A DNA stretch of 64,000 nucleotides from Agromyces archimandritae (GTDB lineage Bacteria; Actinomycetota; Actinomycetes; Actinomycetales; Microbacteriaceae), in assembly GCF_018024495.1 (NCBI RefSeq), contig NZ_CP071696.1:2852001-2916000 (forward strand), in the 5' to 3' direction. How positions within the stretch are numbered: the first letter of the stretch is position 1; every line of letters begins with the position of its first letter. The notes beneath the pieces were generated by a model. That model made no database searches. It saw nothing but the letters and a program-made list of their open reading frames with translations, and was not told the DNA's origin. The position numbers and the translations under genes are program-made. Of this stretch, positions 29,434 to 41,119 are shown piece after piece.

Positions 29434-31007
29434 GCGGCCTCCTCGGGCGCGGGGGTGGTGGTGGATGCCCGGCGGGCGGTGGATGCCGGGAAGCCGGCCG
29501 CGGTGGATGCCGCATGCGCCGAGCCGTCGTCGTCGCTGCGATGGTGGGCCCCGAGCGACGCGGTGCGCGTGAGCGCCGCATCCACGACGAGGCGTGCGAG
29601 CTCCAGCAGGTTGCGGTCTTCGATCCCGGCCCGCGTATCGGGTCGGGGGGCATGCAAGCCGGCGAGGAGCTCGCGCGCATGCCCGAGCCCGGCGGCGTCG
29701 CGCACGAGGCCCGCGTGCCGCCACATGAGCTCCTGCAGTCCGCCGCGGTCGACGGGATCGGCGTCCGCGGCGGAGACTGCCGCGTCGGGCGCCGCATCGC
29801 GGCGGCGCCATCCGGCATCCGTCCGGGCAGCCGGCGCGGCGTCGGCGAGGATCGCCTCGGCGGCGCGGCCGGCGAACACCGCCGCCTCCAGCAGCGAGTT
29901 CGAGGCGAGCCGGTTCGCGCCGTGCACGCCGGTGCAGGCGGCCTCGCCGACGGCGTAGAGCCCGGGCAGGCTCGAACGCCCGTCGGTGTCGGTGGCGATG
30001 CCGCCCATCGCATAGTGGGCAGCCGGCGTCACCGGCACCGGTTCGCGGGCCCAGTCGAAGCCGGCTTCGCGGCAGAGGCGGTCGACGGTCGGGAACCGTC
30101 GGGAGAGGAAGGCTGCGCCGAGTCCGGTCGCATCCAGCCGCACCGGCTCGCCGCCCTGGGCGGCCATCGCCGCGTGCACGGCCCGGGCGACGACGTCGCG
30201 CGGGGCGAGTTCGGCACGCGGATCGACGTCGGGCAGGAAGCGGCGCCCCGCGGCATCCACGAGCACGGCCCCCTCGCCGCGCACCGCCTCGGAGACGAGC
30301 GGCGCCCCCGGCGCCGCGAGCGCGGTCGGATGGAACTGGGTGAACTCCACGTCGGAGATGCGCGCCCCGGCCCGGCTCGCGGCCGCGACGCCGTCGCCGG
30401 TGGCCACCGAGGGGTTCGTGGTGCGACCGTAGAGCACGCCCCAGCCGCCGGTGGCGACGACGACGGCGTCGGCCGTGAAGCGCGCGAGGCGGCCCGAGTC
30501 CGCGAGGAAGTCGGCGCCGACCGCCCGGCCCTCCTCGACGACGAGGTCGACGAGGGCGAGCTCCTCGTGCAGCGCGACCGGGCGGTGCGCGATCGCCCGC
30601 AGCAGGGCGGCGTGGATCACCCGGCCGGTCCCGTCGCCGTCGGCGTGCAGGATACGCGCCCGGGTATGCGCCGCCTCCAGCCCGCGCGCGAGCCCGGAAT
30701 CATCGTGGTCGAACGCGACGCCGTGGCGGATGAGCTCCCGCACCGCCGCCGGGCCCTCGCCGCAGAGCACCCGCACGGCATCCGCATCGGCGTGCCCGGC
30801 GCCCGCGGCGAGCGTGTCGAGCACGTGCCGCTCCACGGAGTCGCCGCCGAAGACGGCCGCCGCGATGCCGCCTTGCGCGGATGCCGTGGAGCCGTCCTCG
30901 AGTCGCGCCTTCGTCGCGAGGGTCACCCGGCATCCCGCGTCCGCCGCGCGGATCGCCGTCAGCAGACCGGCGAGCCCGCTGCCGACGACGAGGACCTCGA
31001 TCGGCAT
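29430..31007 (-). CDS. nadB: L-aspartate oxidase
   Basis: A 525-residue flavoprotein that oxidises aspartate to iminoaspartate, the NadA substrate. The FAD Rossmann motif VVGSGLAGLLTAIRAADAG opens the protein; ATKARLEDGSTASAQGGIAA, ATGGWGVLYGRTTNP, QFHPTAL, the active-site block YAMGGIATD, GVHGANRLASNSLLEA and the C-terminal LQELMWRHAGLVRDA are family marks. ATG 31007 is one base after nadA. The last 30 residues (Ala/Ser/Thr-rich with repeated AST) are encoded by a short repeated sequence and are probably disordered. Confidence 0.94.
   Translation of the reverse strand: MPIEVLVVGSGLAGLLTAIRAADAGCRVTLATKARLEDGSTASAQGGIAAAVFGGDSVERHVLDTLAAGAGHADADAVRVLCGEGPAAVRELIRHGVAFDHDDSGLARGLEAAHTRARILHADGDGTGRVIHAALLRAIAHRPVALHEELALVDLVVEEGRAVGADFLADSGRLARFTADAVVVATGGWGVLYGRTTNPSVATGDGVAAASRAGARISDVEFTQFHPTALAAPGAPLVSEAVRGEGAVLVDAAGRRFLPDVDPRAELAPRDVVARAVHAAMAAQGGEPVRLDATGLGAAFLSRRFPTVDRLCREAGFDWAREPVPVTPAAHYAMGGIATDTDGRSSLPGLYAVGEAACTGVHGANRLASNSLLEAAVFAGRAAEAILADAAPAARTDAGWRRRDAAPDAAVSAADADPVDRGGLQELMWRHAGLVRDAAGLGHARELLAGLHAPRPDTRAGIEDRNLLELARLVVDAALTRTASLGAHHRSDDDGSAHAASTAAGFPASTARRASTTTPAPEEAA
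29459..29511. repeat. Threefold GGTGGATGCC repeat in the nadB 3' end
   Basis: GGTGGATGCC occurs at about 29459, 29478 and 29502. Read on the minus strand each copy gives GGCATCCACC, encoding Ala-Ser-Thr in the NadB tail. The repeats are spaced 19-24 bases apart. Confidence 0.65.
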
Positions 31008-31008
31008 C

Positions 31009-32334
31009 TCAGGCGCCCGGCACCGGCAGCGGCTTCGGCACCGCCTGCAGCATGCGTTCGAGCGCGACCCGCGCATCGCGCGTCGTGTCTGCGTCGACCT
31101 CGATGCGGTTGACGGTGCGGCCGGCGACGAGCTCCTCGAGCACCCAGGCGAGATAGCCGGGGTGGATGCGGTACATCGTCGAGCAGGGGCACACGACCGG
31201 GTCGAGGCAGAAGATCTCGTGCTCGGGGTGCTCGGCGGCCAGCCGCTGCACGAGGTTGATCTCGGTGCCGATGCCGAAGACCGAGCCGGCCGGGGCCGCC
31301 TCGATGGCCTTCACGATGAAATCGGTGGAGCCGGCGGCATCCGCCGCGTCGACGACGGGCATCGGGCACTCCGGGTGGACGATGATCCGCACCCCCGGGT
31401 GCTCGGCGCGGGCCTGCTCGATCTGCTCGACGGTGAAGCGCTTGTGCACGGAGCAGTAGCCGTGCCACAGGATGACCTGCGCCTGCTCGAGCGTCGCCTC
31501 GTCGTTGCCGCCGAGCGCCTGCCGCGGGTTCCACATCGGCATCGCCTCGAGCGGAACGCCCATCGCCTTCGCCGTGTTGCGGCCGAGGTGCTGGTCGGGG
31601 AAGAAGAGCACGCGCTGCCCGCGTTCGAAGGCCCACTCGAGCACGGTCGCCGCGTTCGAGGAGGTGCACACGATGCCCCCGTGCCGGCCGCAGAAGGCCT
31701 TCAGCGCCGCCGAGGAGTTCATGTAGGTCACCGGGACGACCGGTGCCCGCCCGGCTTCGTCGGGCTCGGCGCCGAAGAGCTCCTCGAGCTGCTCCCAGCA
31801 CTCCTCGACCGAGTCGGCGTCGGCCATGTCGGCCATGGAGCATCCGGCGGCGAGGTTCGGCAGGATGACGGACTGGGCGGGGCCGGAGAGCATATCGGCG
31901 GTCTCGGCCATGAAGTGCACGCCGCAGAAGACGATGGCCTCGGCATCCGCCCGCGCCTTCGCCGCGTTGGCGAGCTGGAAGGAGTCGCCGACGAAATCGG
32001 CGTGCCGTACGACCTCGTCGCGCTGGTAGAAGTGGCCGAGCACGACGACGCGGTCGCCGAGGGTCTCTTTCGCGGCGCGGATGCGGCGGGTGAGCTCCGC
32101 CTCGTCGGCCTGGCGGTAGGCGGCCGGCAGGGCGCCCTGGCGCGGCGAGCCGACGGGGATGACGTCGCCCATCGAGGATCCGGGCCCGTAGCCGTCGGGG
32201 CCGGCGTCGATCTTCCACGGCGCCGTCTGCAGTTCGGGGGTGCAGGTCGAGCCGGTCGCCGCACCGGAGGCGATGCGTCGGATCGTCAACTCGACCGAGG
32301 CGGCCGGGCGGGGGGCGGGTTCGATGAGGGTCAT
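31009..32334 (-). CDS. nadA: Quinolinate synthase
   Basis: A 441-residue NadA, condensing iminoaspartate with dihydroxyacetone phosphate using a 4Fe-4S cluster. Core motifs: VVLGHFYQRDEVVRHADFVG, DSFQLANAAKARADAEAIVF, the cysteine-containing CGVHFMAETADML, CGRHGGIVCTSSNA and DPVVCPCSTMYRIH, plus FPDQHLGRNTAKAMG. About 70 extra N-terminal residues precede the catalytic part, as in other actinobacterial NadA proteins. The ATG overlaps the nrtR stop (ATGA). The neighbouring cysteine desulfurase probably supports its cluster. Confidence 0.95.
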   Translation of the reverse strand: MTLIEPAPRPAASVELTIRRIASGAATGSTCTPELQTAPWKIDAGPDGYGPGSSMGDVIPVGSPRQGALPAAYRQADEAELTRRIRAAKETLGDRVVVLGHFYQRDEVVRHADFVGDSFQLANAAKARADAEAIVFCGVHFMAETADMLSGPAQSVILPNLAAGCSMADMADADSVEECWEQLEELFGAEPDEAGRAPVVPVTYMNSSAALKAFCGRHGGIVCTSSNAATVLEWAFERGQRVLFFPDQHLGRNTAKAMGVPLEAMPMWNPRQALGGNDEATLEQAQVILWHGYCSVHKRFTVEQIEQARAEHPGVRIIVHPECPMPVVDAADAAGSTDFIVKAIEAAPAGSVFGIGTEINLVQRLAAEHPEHEIFCLDPVVCPCSTMYRIHPGYLAWVLEELVAGRTVNRIEVDADTTRDARVALERMLQAVPKPLPVPGA

Positions 32335-33203
32335 GTGCGCATCCTCGGGTGGGGTTCGATGGGGTCGTCGGAGCGGCGGCGTCGGCCGCCCGTGGCTCGG
32401 GCGGGCATACCGGGTGCGGATGCCGGGCCCGGCTGCACGGAGCGGTACAGCTTCGGCGGGCGGTGCGGGGTGCCTTCGAGGCGCTGCCCGGTCTCGACGA
32501 TCTGGCCCGACGCCTCCATGGTGCGGCGGAAGTTCGCGGGGTCGAGCGGGCGTTGCAGCACCGCCTCGTACACCTCCCGCAGTTCCGCGAGCGTGAAGGT
32601 CTCGCCGAGGAAGGCGTGCGCGATGCGGGCGTATTCGAGCTTCGTGCGGATGCGCCAGAGCGCGTACTCGACGATCTCCGCGTGGTCGAACGCGAGCTCG
32701 GGCGGGTGGTCGGCGGGGAACCAGTCGACGTTCTCGTCGGCACGGGCCTGCTCGGCCTCGGCGGACTGCACGAGCGCCCAATAGACGACCGAGACGACGC
32801 GGCGGCCGGGGGAACGGCCGGGTTCGCCGAAGGTGAAGAGCTGCTCGAGGTAGGCCGGGGAGAGCCCGGTGGTCTCGCGGAGGGTGCGCGCGGCCGTCTG
32901 CTCGAGGCCGTCGCCGGCCGGCAGCCAGCCGCCCGGCAGCGCCCAGCGGCCGAGCTCGGGTTCGCGGATGCGGCGCACGAGCGGGGTCCAGAGCGCGCGC
33001 CGGCCGGTGGCGGGGTCGGGCCTCAGGGCGAAGATGACGGTCGAGACGGCGAGGGCGGCTTGCTCGCCCTGGCGGGGCGCGCGCTCGTGCGCGCCGGCCG
33101 GGCGGACGAGTTCGCGCTCGCGGCCGTGGCGCAGGTCGCGGCGGCGAGCGCCGTCTGCGGGGCGGCCTTCGCGATCCGTCATCTCGACCTCGAACGGGGA
33201 CAC
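32331..33203 (-). CDS. nrtR: NrtR: NUDIX-domain regulator of NAD synthesis
   Basis: A 290-residue regulator: a NUDIX-like domain (about 50-165) and a C-terminal winged helix (about 200-255, FTLAELREVYEAVLQRPL then DPANFRRTMEASG), the NrtR architecture. The NUDIX box at 91-114 is degenerate: D instead of E in GWLPAGD, and RTLRET instead of REXXEE, so hydrolysis is unlikely while binding of ADP-ribose or NAD-related ligand is retained in the family. It heads and overlaps nadA (ATGA), so it is co-expressed with its target operon. I kept GTG 33203; ATG 33182, with GAGG upstream, is an alternative. The N-terminal 45 residues are charged and disordered, and the C-terminal tail is Arg/Pro-rich. Confidence 0.88.
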   Translation of the reverse strand: MSPFEVEMTDREGRPADGARRRDLRHGRERELVRPAGAHERAPRQGEQAALAVSTVIFALRPDPATGRRALWTPLVRRIREPELGRWALPGGWLPAGDGLEQTAARTLRETTGLSPAYLEQLFTFGEPGRSPGRRVVSVVYWALVQSAEAEQARADENVDWFPADHPPELAFDHAEIVEYALWRIRTKLEYARIAHAFLGETFTLAELREVYEAVLQRPLDPANFRRTMEASGQIVETGQRLEGTPHRPPKLYRSVQPGPASAPGMPARATGGRRRRSDDPIEPHPRMRT

Positions 33204-33226
33204 CTTCGGGTCACTGCGACCCGAAG
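33204..33226. promoter_or_regulatory. Inverted repeat at the nrtR start, candidate NrtR operator
   Basis: CTTCGGGTC (33204-33212) and GACCCGAAG (33218-33226) make a perfect 9-bp inverted repeat with five bases between, touching the GTG start codon. It is the only strong symmetric element in the nrtR upstream region. Confidence 0.5.
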
Positions 33227-33289
33227 TCGTGGGCCACAGCTTACAGTCGGCACGACTCGAAGGCCAAACCGCGGCCGACCCCGGACGCG

Positions 33290-33325
33290 GAACGGGCGCA
33301 CCCGGAAGCCCGGATGCGCCCGTTC
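33290..33325 (-). terminator. Hairpin terminator downstream of metQ
   Basis: GAACGGGCGCA (33290-33300) pairs with TGCGCCCGTTC (33315-33325), 11 bp with a GC-rich 14-base loop, 14 bases after the metQ stop. It separates the met transcript from the nrtR promoter region. Confidence 0.75.
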
Positions 33326-33338
33326 GGCGAAGAGAGGA

Positions 33339-34151
33339 TTACGGGGCCGGGATGACCAGGCCGGCGTACTTCTCCTCGATGAACTGCTTCGTCTCGTCGG
33401 AGGTCAGCAGCTCGTAGAGCTTCTGGATGCGCGGGTCGTCCTCGAGCTCGGCGCGCGTGGCGAGGATGTTGAAGTACTCGCTGTCGTCGCCCTCGGTGAG
33501 GATCTGCAGATCGCTGGAGAGCCCGGCCGCGCCGGCGTAGTTGAAGTTCACGATCGCGGCATCCTGCTGCTTGAGGGCCGTCGGCAGGCTCGCCGCGTCG
33601 ATCTCGGTGAACTCGAACTTCTTCGGGTTCGCGGTGATGTCGGTGATCGTCGTCGGCGCCTCGGTCGTCTCGATGAGACCGGCGGAGGCGAGCAGCAGCA
33701 GCGCGCGCGACTCGTTCGACGGGTCGTTCGGCAGGGCGATCGTCGCGCCCTCCGGCAGCGACTCGATGTCGTCGAAGCCCTCCGAGTAGAGGGCGAGCGG
33801 CGGCAGGTAGATCTCGCCGATCGAGACGAGGTCGTCGCCGGCGTTCTCGTTGTACTCCTCGAGGAACGGCCCGTGCTGGAAGAGGTTCGCGTCGTTCGCG
33901 CCCTGGCTGAGGGCCTGGTCGGGCGTGTTGTAGTCGGTGTACTCCTGGATCTCCAGGGTGAGGCCGGCGTCGGCGGCGAGCTCGTCGCGCACGAAGGCGA
34001 GGATCTCGCCGGCGGGCACGGCGGTCGCGCCGACCTTCAGGGTGCCGAGGCCCTCGCCGGCGTCGTCCGAGCCGCCGCCGGCGCATCCGGCGAGGGCGAT
34101 GGCGGTCGCGGCGGCGGCGAGCCCCGCGAGGGTCTTGGTGAGGCGGTTCAT
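33339..34151 (-). CDS. metQ: MetQ/NlpA-family substrate-binding lipoprotein
   Basis: A 270-residue lipoprotein with signal peptide MNRLTKTLAGLAAAATAIA and lipobox LAGC. Core motifs of the NlpA family are clear: VGATAVPAGEILAFVRDEL, YTDYNTPDQALSQGANDANL, FQHGPFLEEYN, ALPNDPSNESRALLLLA and DAAIVNFNYA. It captures methionine (possibly D-methionine or relatives) for the MetNI channel. ATG 34151 has AAGGAA upstream; longer in-frame starts give a Pro-rich leader that does not fit. Last gene of the metN-metI-metQ run. Confidence 0.92.
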   Translation of the reverse strand: MNRLTKTLAGLAAAATAIALAGCAGGGSDDAGEGLGTLKVGATAVPAGEILAFVRDELAADAGLTLEIQEYTDYNTPDQALSQGANDANLFQHGPFLEEYNENAGDDLVSIGEIYLPPLALYSEGFDDIESLPEGATIALPNDPSNESRALLLLASAGLIETTEAPTTITDITANPKKFEFTEIDAASLPTALKQQDAAIVNFNYAGAAGLSSDLQILTEGDDSEYFNILATRAELEDDPRIQKLYELLTSDETKQFIEEKYAGLVIPAP

Positions 34152-34239
34152 AGGGGTGGTTCCTTCCGGTGGGTGCTGCGGGGGCGGGGGTGGATGCCGG
34201 TGCGCGGCCGCTGCGGCGACGCGCGGCATCCGCACCCCG

Positions 34240-34941
34240 TCAACGATGCGAGAGGCGCTTGGCGAGCCATCCGCCGAGCGACTGCAGGGCCTGCACGAGG
34301 ATGACGAGGACGATGACGACGATGACGATGTACTGCCAGCTGTAGCGCTGGTAGCCGTACATGATCGCGAGGTTGCCGAGGCCGCCGGCGCCGACGACGC
34401 CCGCGATCGCCGAGTAGTTGATGATCGAGACGACCGTCGTCGCGAAGCCCAGGATGATCGCCGGCAGGGCCTCGGGCAGCAGCACCTTCGACAGCAGATG
34501 CCAGCGCGTCGCGCCGAGCGACTCGGCCGCCTCGACGAGGCCGGCCGGCACCTCGCGGATGCCGATCTCGACGATCCGTGCGAAGAAGGGCACCGCCGCG
34601 AAGGCGAGCGGAACCGTCGCGGCCGCGTTGCCGAAGCTCGTGCCGAGCAGCAGGTAGGTGAACGGGATGAGCGCGATCATGAGGATCACGAAGGGGACGC
34701 TGCGCAGCACGTTCACGACGAAGCCGAGCACGACGTTCACGCCGCGGCCGAGCCAGCGCTGCCCGAATGGGGCCTCGAGGATGCCGCCGCGCTCGGTGAC
34801 GACGAGGAGGACGCCGAGGGCGGTGCCGAGGATGGCCGTGATGAGCATCGTGATGCCCACCATGTAGAGGGTCTCGCCGGTGGCCTTCAGCGTGTTGGCG
34901 AAGAGGTCGGACCAGAACTGCGGAGAGTCGGTGTCGATCAC
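34240..34941 (-). CDS. metI: MetI-family ABC transporter permease
   Basis: A 233-residue permease with five or six membrane helices. The EAA loop reads LVEAAESLGATRWHLLSKVL, and IAGVVGAGGLGNLAIMYGYQ is the conserved MetI region. It starts at GTG 34941, overlapping the metN stop as GTGA, so the ATPase and permease are co-translated. Members of this family import methionine. An 88-base gap separates it from metQ. Confidence 0.93.
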   Translation of the reverse strand: MIDTDSPQFWSDLFANTLKATGETLYMVGITMLITAILGTALGVLLVVTERGGILEAPFGQRWLGRGVNVVLGFVVNVLRSVPFVILMIALIPFTYLLLGTSFGNAAATVPLAFAAVPFFARIVEIGIREVPAGLVEAAESLGATRWHLLSKVLLPEALPAIILGFATTVVSIINYSAIAGVVGAGGLGNLAIMYGYQRYSWQYIVIVVIVLVILVQALQSLGGWLAKRLSHR

Positions 34942-35930
34942 GCCGCACCCCCTCTCACGATGTCGACGACGATGCCGTGGCCCTCGAGGTCGCGGATGAC
35001 CGCGTCGCGGTCGGTGCCGGCGGGCAGTTCGAGCCGGGTGCGGCCCGTCTGCTGGCCGGCGACGGTCTCGATCGTCGCGCCGAGGATGGAGACGTCGATC
35101 TCGAACTCGCGCGCGAGCCGGGCGATGACGGCGTGCTCGCTGGCGAGCTCGGTGAAGGTGAGGTCGAGCACGGTCGTGCCGCGCTCGGCCGGCAGCTCGC
35201 CGAGCGGGAACAGGTTGCGCGAGATCCGCGAGCCCTTCGTGCGGAGCAGCTCGGTGAGGGCTCCCTGTTCGACGATGCGGCCGTCCTCCATGAGGGCGGC
35301 GCGCGTGCAGATGCGCTTGACGACCTCCATCTCGTGCGTGATGAGGAGGATCGTGAGGCCGAGCTCGCGGTTCAGGCTCGCGAGCAGGTCAAGGATCGAC
35401 TGGGTCGTCTCGGGGTCGAGGGCGCTCGTCGATTCGTCGGAGAGGAGCACCTTCGGGCGGCTGGCGAGGGCGCGGGCGATGCCGACGCGCTGCTTCTGCC
35501 CGCCGGAGAGCTGCGCGGGGTAGGACTTGGCCTTGTCGGAGAGGCCGACGAGCTCGAGGATCTCGGCGACGCGCGCCTTGCGTTCGCCGCGGGGGGAGCC
35601 GATGAGTTCGAGGGCGAGGGCGACGTTGCCGGCGACGGTGCGGCTGGAGAGCAGGTTGAAGTGCTGGAAGATCATGCCGATGTCGTGCCGGGCGGTGCGG
35701 AGCGCTTCGCCCGTGAGGCTCGAGATGGGCCGGCCGGCGACCTCGACGGTGCCCGAGTCGGGTCGTTCGAGGGCGTTGATGGTGCGGATCAGCGTCGATT
35801 TGCCGGCGCCGGACTTGCCGACGACGCCGGCGATCTCGCCGTCGCCGACCGCGAGGGAGACGTCGTCGAGGGCGCGCACGGCGGATCCGCCCGACCCGAA
35901 GGTCTTGACGAGGTTGGTTGCGGTGATCAT
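34938..35930 (-). CDS. metN: MetN methionine ABC transporter ATPase
   Basis: A 330-residue ATPase: Walker A GKSGAGKS, signature LSGGQKQRVGIARALA, Walker B VLLSDESTSALDP (with S where A is usual), and H-loop LLITHEMEV. Residues about 250-330 form the C-terminal NIL (ACT-like) domain (VLDLTFTELASEHAVIARLA), which in MetN binds methionine and inhibits transport. ATG 35930 begins MITATNLVKTF, the family start. I could not recognise a SAM riboswitch upstream. Confidence 0.93.
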   Translation of the reverse strand: MITATNLVKTFGSGGSAVRALDDVSLAVGDGEIAGVVGKSGAGKSTLIRTINALERPDSGTVEVAGRPISSLTGEALRTARHDIGMIFQHFNLLSSRTVAGNVALALELIGSPRGERKARVAEILELVGLSDKAKSYPAQLSGGQKQRVGIARALASRPKVLLSDESTSALDPETTQSILDLLASLNRELGLTILLITHEMEVVKRICTRAALMEDGRIVEQGALTELLRTKGSRISRNLFPLGELPAERGTTVLDLTFTELASEHAVIARLAREFEIDVSILGATIETVAGQQTGRTRLELPAGTDRDAVIRDLEGHGIVVDIVRGGAA

Positions 35931-36255
35931 TCGGCTTCCAGGTGACCGCGGCATGCCGATGCGCCTGGCGCACGCGCTGCCGCATCGTTGCTGTGGGGTG
36001 GTGTGCCGATTCGATCATCGAGAGCCGCACGGGGTGAAATCGCGTGTCGTCGCGTGACGGAAGACTCTTCGGTTCGAAGGGCTCATCAACCATACCCCAC
36101 CGCAGAAACTGCGCTCAGACGCGGAAATACATGGAGAAGCTGCGTTGTAGCCGGGTGCGGATGCCGGCCCGCACCGCCGCGGCGCGGCACCCCCGCGCGG
36201 CGGTCGCGCTGCTAGGATCGGCAGCACAACCGCACACCGGGCCGTCGACGCATCG
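35931..36255. other. Divergent promoter region between metN and the glycine riboswitch
   Basis: About 325 bases without a gene. On the minus side it must hold the metN promoter; I looked for SAM-type riboswitch cores and saw none. On the plus side TAGGAT (36213-36218) could be the -10 of the gcv transcript, starting the message about 30 bases before the first aptamer. Translated frames here have no coding bias. Confidence 0.5.
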
Positions 36256-36515
36256 CGGGAGAGCCGGTCGGCATCCACGGGCAGGAGTGCTCGAGACCGG
36301 CACCGAAGGAGCAAGCCTCCCCGCCAATCTCTCAGGTCACGCATACCGCGATGACGAGGCCGCTCTGAAAAGCGCTCCGGGCGGAGCGAGGAGCAGATCG
36401 AGTCGCGGCGACGAAGTCGACGCGCATCGAGATCCCCCTTCATCCGCACGGCAGCCGCCGAAGGTGAAAGCGCGACCCGTCGTGCGAAGCTCTCAGGCCG
36501 ATGACAGAGGGGGAG
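36256..36515 (+). promoter_or_regulatory. Tandem glycine riboswitch
   Basis: Two consecutive glycine aptamers. The first (about 36256-36372) starts CGGGAGAG and contains GCACCGAAGGAGCAA, CTCTCAGG and GATGACGAGGCCGCTCTG. The second (about 36380-36515) has GCCGCCGAAGGTGAAA, CTCTCAGG and GATGACAGAGGGGGAG. These blocks are the conserved glycine-binding core. The gcvT start lies about 50 bases further on, so the switch should turn on gcvTHP when glycine is high. I could not define a terminator in the expression platform; control may act on translation. Confidence 0.9.
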
Positions 36516-36566
36516 TTCCCACGCGGGCCGCAAGGCACGCGTCGCATCCGCGATCAGGAGAACTCC

Positions 36567-37748
36567 GTGTCAGATCACGACGTGTCAGACCACGACCCGA
36601 ACCCCGCGTTCGAGCGCACCTCGCCCCTCGACGCCGTCCACCGCGCCGCCGGCGCGAGCTTCACCGACTTCGCGGGCTGGCAGATGCCGCTCCGCTACGA
36701 CAGCGACCTCGCCGAGCACCACGCCGTGCGCCGCTCGGCCGGCCTCTTCGACCTCTCCCACATGGGCGAGATCCTCGTCGTCGGGCCCGAAGCGGCCGCC
36801 GCCCTCGACTACGCGCTCGCCGGCCGCCTCTCGGCGATCGCGATCGGCCAGGCGAAGTACTCGCTGCTGCTCGCGCGCACGGGCGGCATCCTCGACGATC
36901 TCGTCGTCTACCGCACGGGCGAGGACCGCTTCATGGTCGTCGCGAACGCCGCCAACCGCGACCTCGTCGCCGAGGAGCTCCGCGACCGCACGGCGCCCTT
37001 CGAGGCCGAGGTGTACGACGAGTCCGACGACGTCGCCCTCATCGCCCTGCAGGGCCCCGCCTCGCTCGCGATCCTCACCGAGACTCCCGGCTTCGGCGTG
37101 CCCGGCCCCGGCAACGACGTCGAGGACTTCCGCGAGCAGGCGGCCGCGCTGAAGTACTACCGGGCCTTCCCCGCGCAGTTCCAGGACGAACCGGTCTACG
37201 TCGCCCGCACGGGCTACACGGGCGAGGACGGCTTCGAGCTCTACCTCGCGCCCGAGGTCGCCCCGAAGCTGTGGGAGGCTCTGGCCGAGACCGGCGGTTC
37301 CCGCCTCGTCCCCGCGGGCCTGGCCGCCCGCGACACCCTCCGTCTCGAGGCGGGCATGCCGCTCTACGGCCATGAATTGGATCGCGAGACCTTTCCCGTG
37401 CAGGCCGGCCTCGGCCGGGTCGTCGCCCTCGCCAAGGAGGGCGACTTCGTGGGCCGCACCGCCGTCGAAGCCGGGCCGCCCGCCGGCGCGCGCGTGCTCG
37501 TCGGCCTCGCCGCCGAGGGTCGTCGTGCGGCACGGGCCGGCTACGAGGTCTTCGACGATGCGGGTGCGGATGCCGCGGCGCGCGGCACGGTGACGAGCGG
37601 CGTGCTCTCGCCGACCCTCGGGCATCCCGTCGCCCTCGCCTACGTCGACCCGGAGCTCGCAGAGCCCGGCACCGCCCTCTTCCTCGACGTGCGCGGCACG
37701 CGCATTCCCGCCGAGGTCGTCCGCCTCCCCTTCTACACGCGCGCGTGA
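36567..37748 (+). CDS. gcvT: Glycine cleavage system aminomethyltransferase (T protein)
   Basis: A 393-residue GcvT, transferring the aminomethyl carbon from the H protein to tetrahydrofolate and releasing ammonia. Marks include [69 protein letters not shown] and [19 protein letters not shown], with the catalytic Asp in ILDDL. GTG 36567 is used because AGGAG lies six bases upstream; an ATG at 36501 in the same frame is inside the riboswitch. gcvH starts 41 bases later. Confidence 0.94.
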   Translation: MSDHDVSDHDPNPAFERTSPLDAVHRAAGASFTDFAGWQMPLRYDSDLAEHHAVRRSAGLFDLSHMGEILVVGPEAAAALDYALAGRLSAIAIGQAKYSLLLARTGGILDDLVVYRTGEDRFMVVANAANRDLVAEELRDRTAPFEAEVYDESDDVALIALQGPASLAILTETPGFGVPGPGNDVEDFREQAAALKYYRAFPAQFQDEPVYVARTGYTGEDGFELYLAPEVAPKLWEALAETGGSRLVPAGLAARDTLRLEAGMPLYGHELDRETFPVQAGLGRVVALAKEGDFVGRTAVEAGPPAGARVLVGLAAEGRRAARAGYEVFDDAGADAAARGTVTSGVLSPTLGHPVALAYVDPELAEPGTALFLDVRGTRIPAEVVRLPFYTRA

Positions 37749-37789
37749 CGCGCCCCGACCCCAGCCCGGCCGAGCAGAAAGCACGAACC

Positions 37790-38160
37790 ATGACCGATCA
37801 GACCGCCCTGAAGTACACCGCCGAGCACGAGTGGATCGCCGTCGACGGCGACATCGCCACCGTCGGCATCACCGACTACGCCGCCGGCAAGCTCGGCGAC
37901 GTCGTCTACGTCGAACTGCCGGATGCCGGCAGCACCCTGACGGCGGGCACCGTCGTCGGCGAGATCGAATCGACGAAGTCGGTCGGCGAGCTGTTCGCGC
38001 CGGTCGACGGCGAGGTCGTCGAGGCCAACCGGGCGGTCGTGGATGCGCCCGAGCTCGTCAACTCCGACCCGTTCGGGGCGGGATGGCTCGTCAAGGTGCG
38101 CTTCACGGCCCTGCCGGGCGACCTCCTCGACCACGCCGAGTACCGGGCGCTGACCGCCTG

Positions 38161-38161
<1 letters not shown>
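37790..38161 (+). CDS. gcvH: Glycine cleavage system H protein
   Basis: A 123-residue lipoyl carrier that shuttles the aminomethyl group between GcvP, GcvT and the lipoamide dehydrogenase. [34 protein letters not shown] and the lipoylation site K63 in [16 protein letters not shown] are intact. ATG 37790 fits the family N-terminus; the longer frame from 37745 is not needed. Its TGA overlaps the gcvP ATG by one base (TGATG). Confidence 0.95.
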
Positions 38162-41061
<2,900 letters not shown>

Positions 41062-41070
41062 GTCGAGCGC

Positions 41071-41096
41071 GGCGCCGCGGTGGATGCCGCGGCGCC
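41071..41096. terminator. GC-rich hairpin between gcvP and bcp
   Basis: GGCGCCGCGG (41071-41080) pairs perfectly with CCGCGGCGCC (41087-41096), 10 bp and a 6-base loop, between the two convergent stop codons. No T-run, so it may act as a barrier or with Rho. Confidence 0.65.
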
Positions 41097-41119
41097 GCCT
41101 GCCCGGCCGGGGTGCCGGC

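Noticed and set aside
35931-36100. Possible SAM riboswitch upstream of metN
   Set aside because: I could not find the conserved core of SAM-I, SAM-II or SAM-IV; the hairpins present are ordinary for GC-rich DNA.
36501-36566. ATG at 36501 as the gcvT start
   Set aside because: It lies within the conserved 3' block of the second glycine aptamer; AGGAG followed by GTG 36567 is a proper start.
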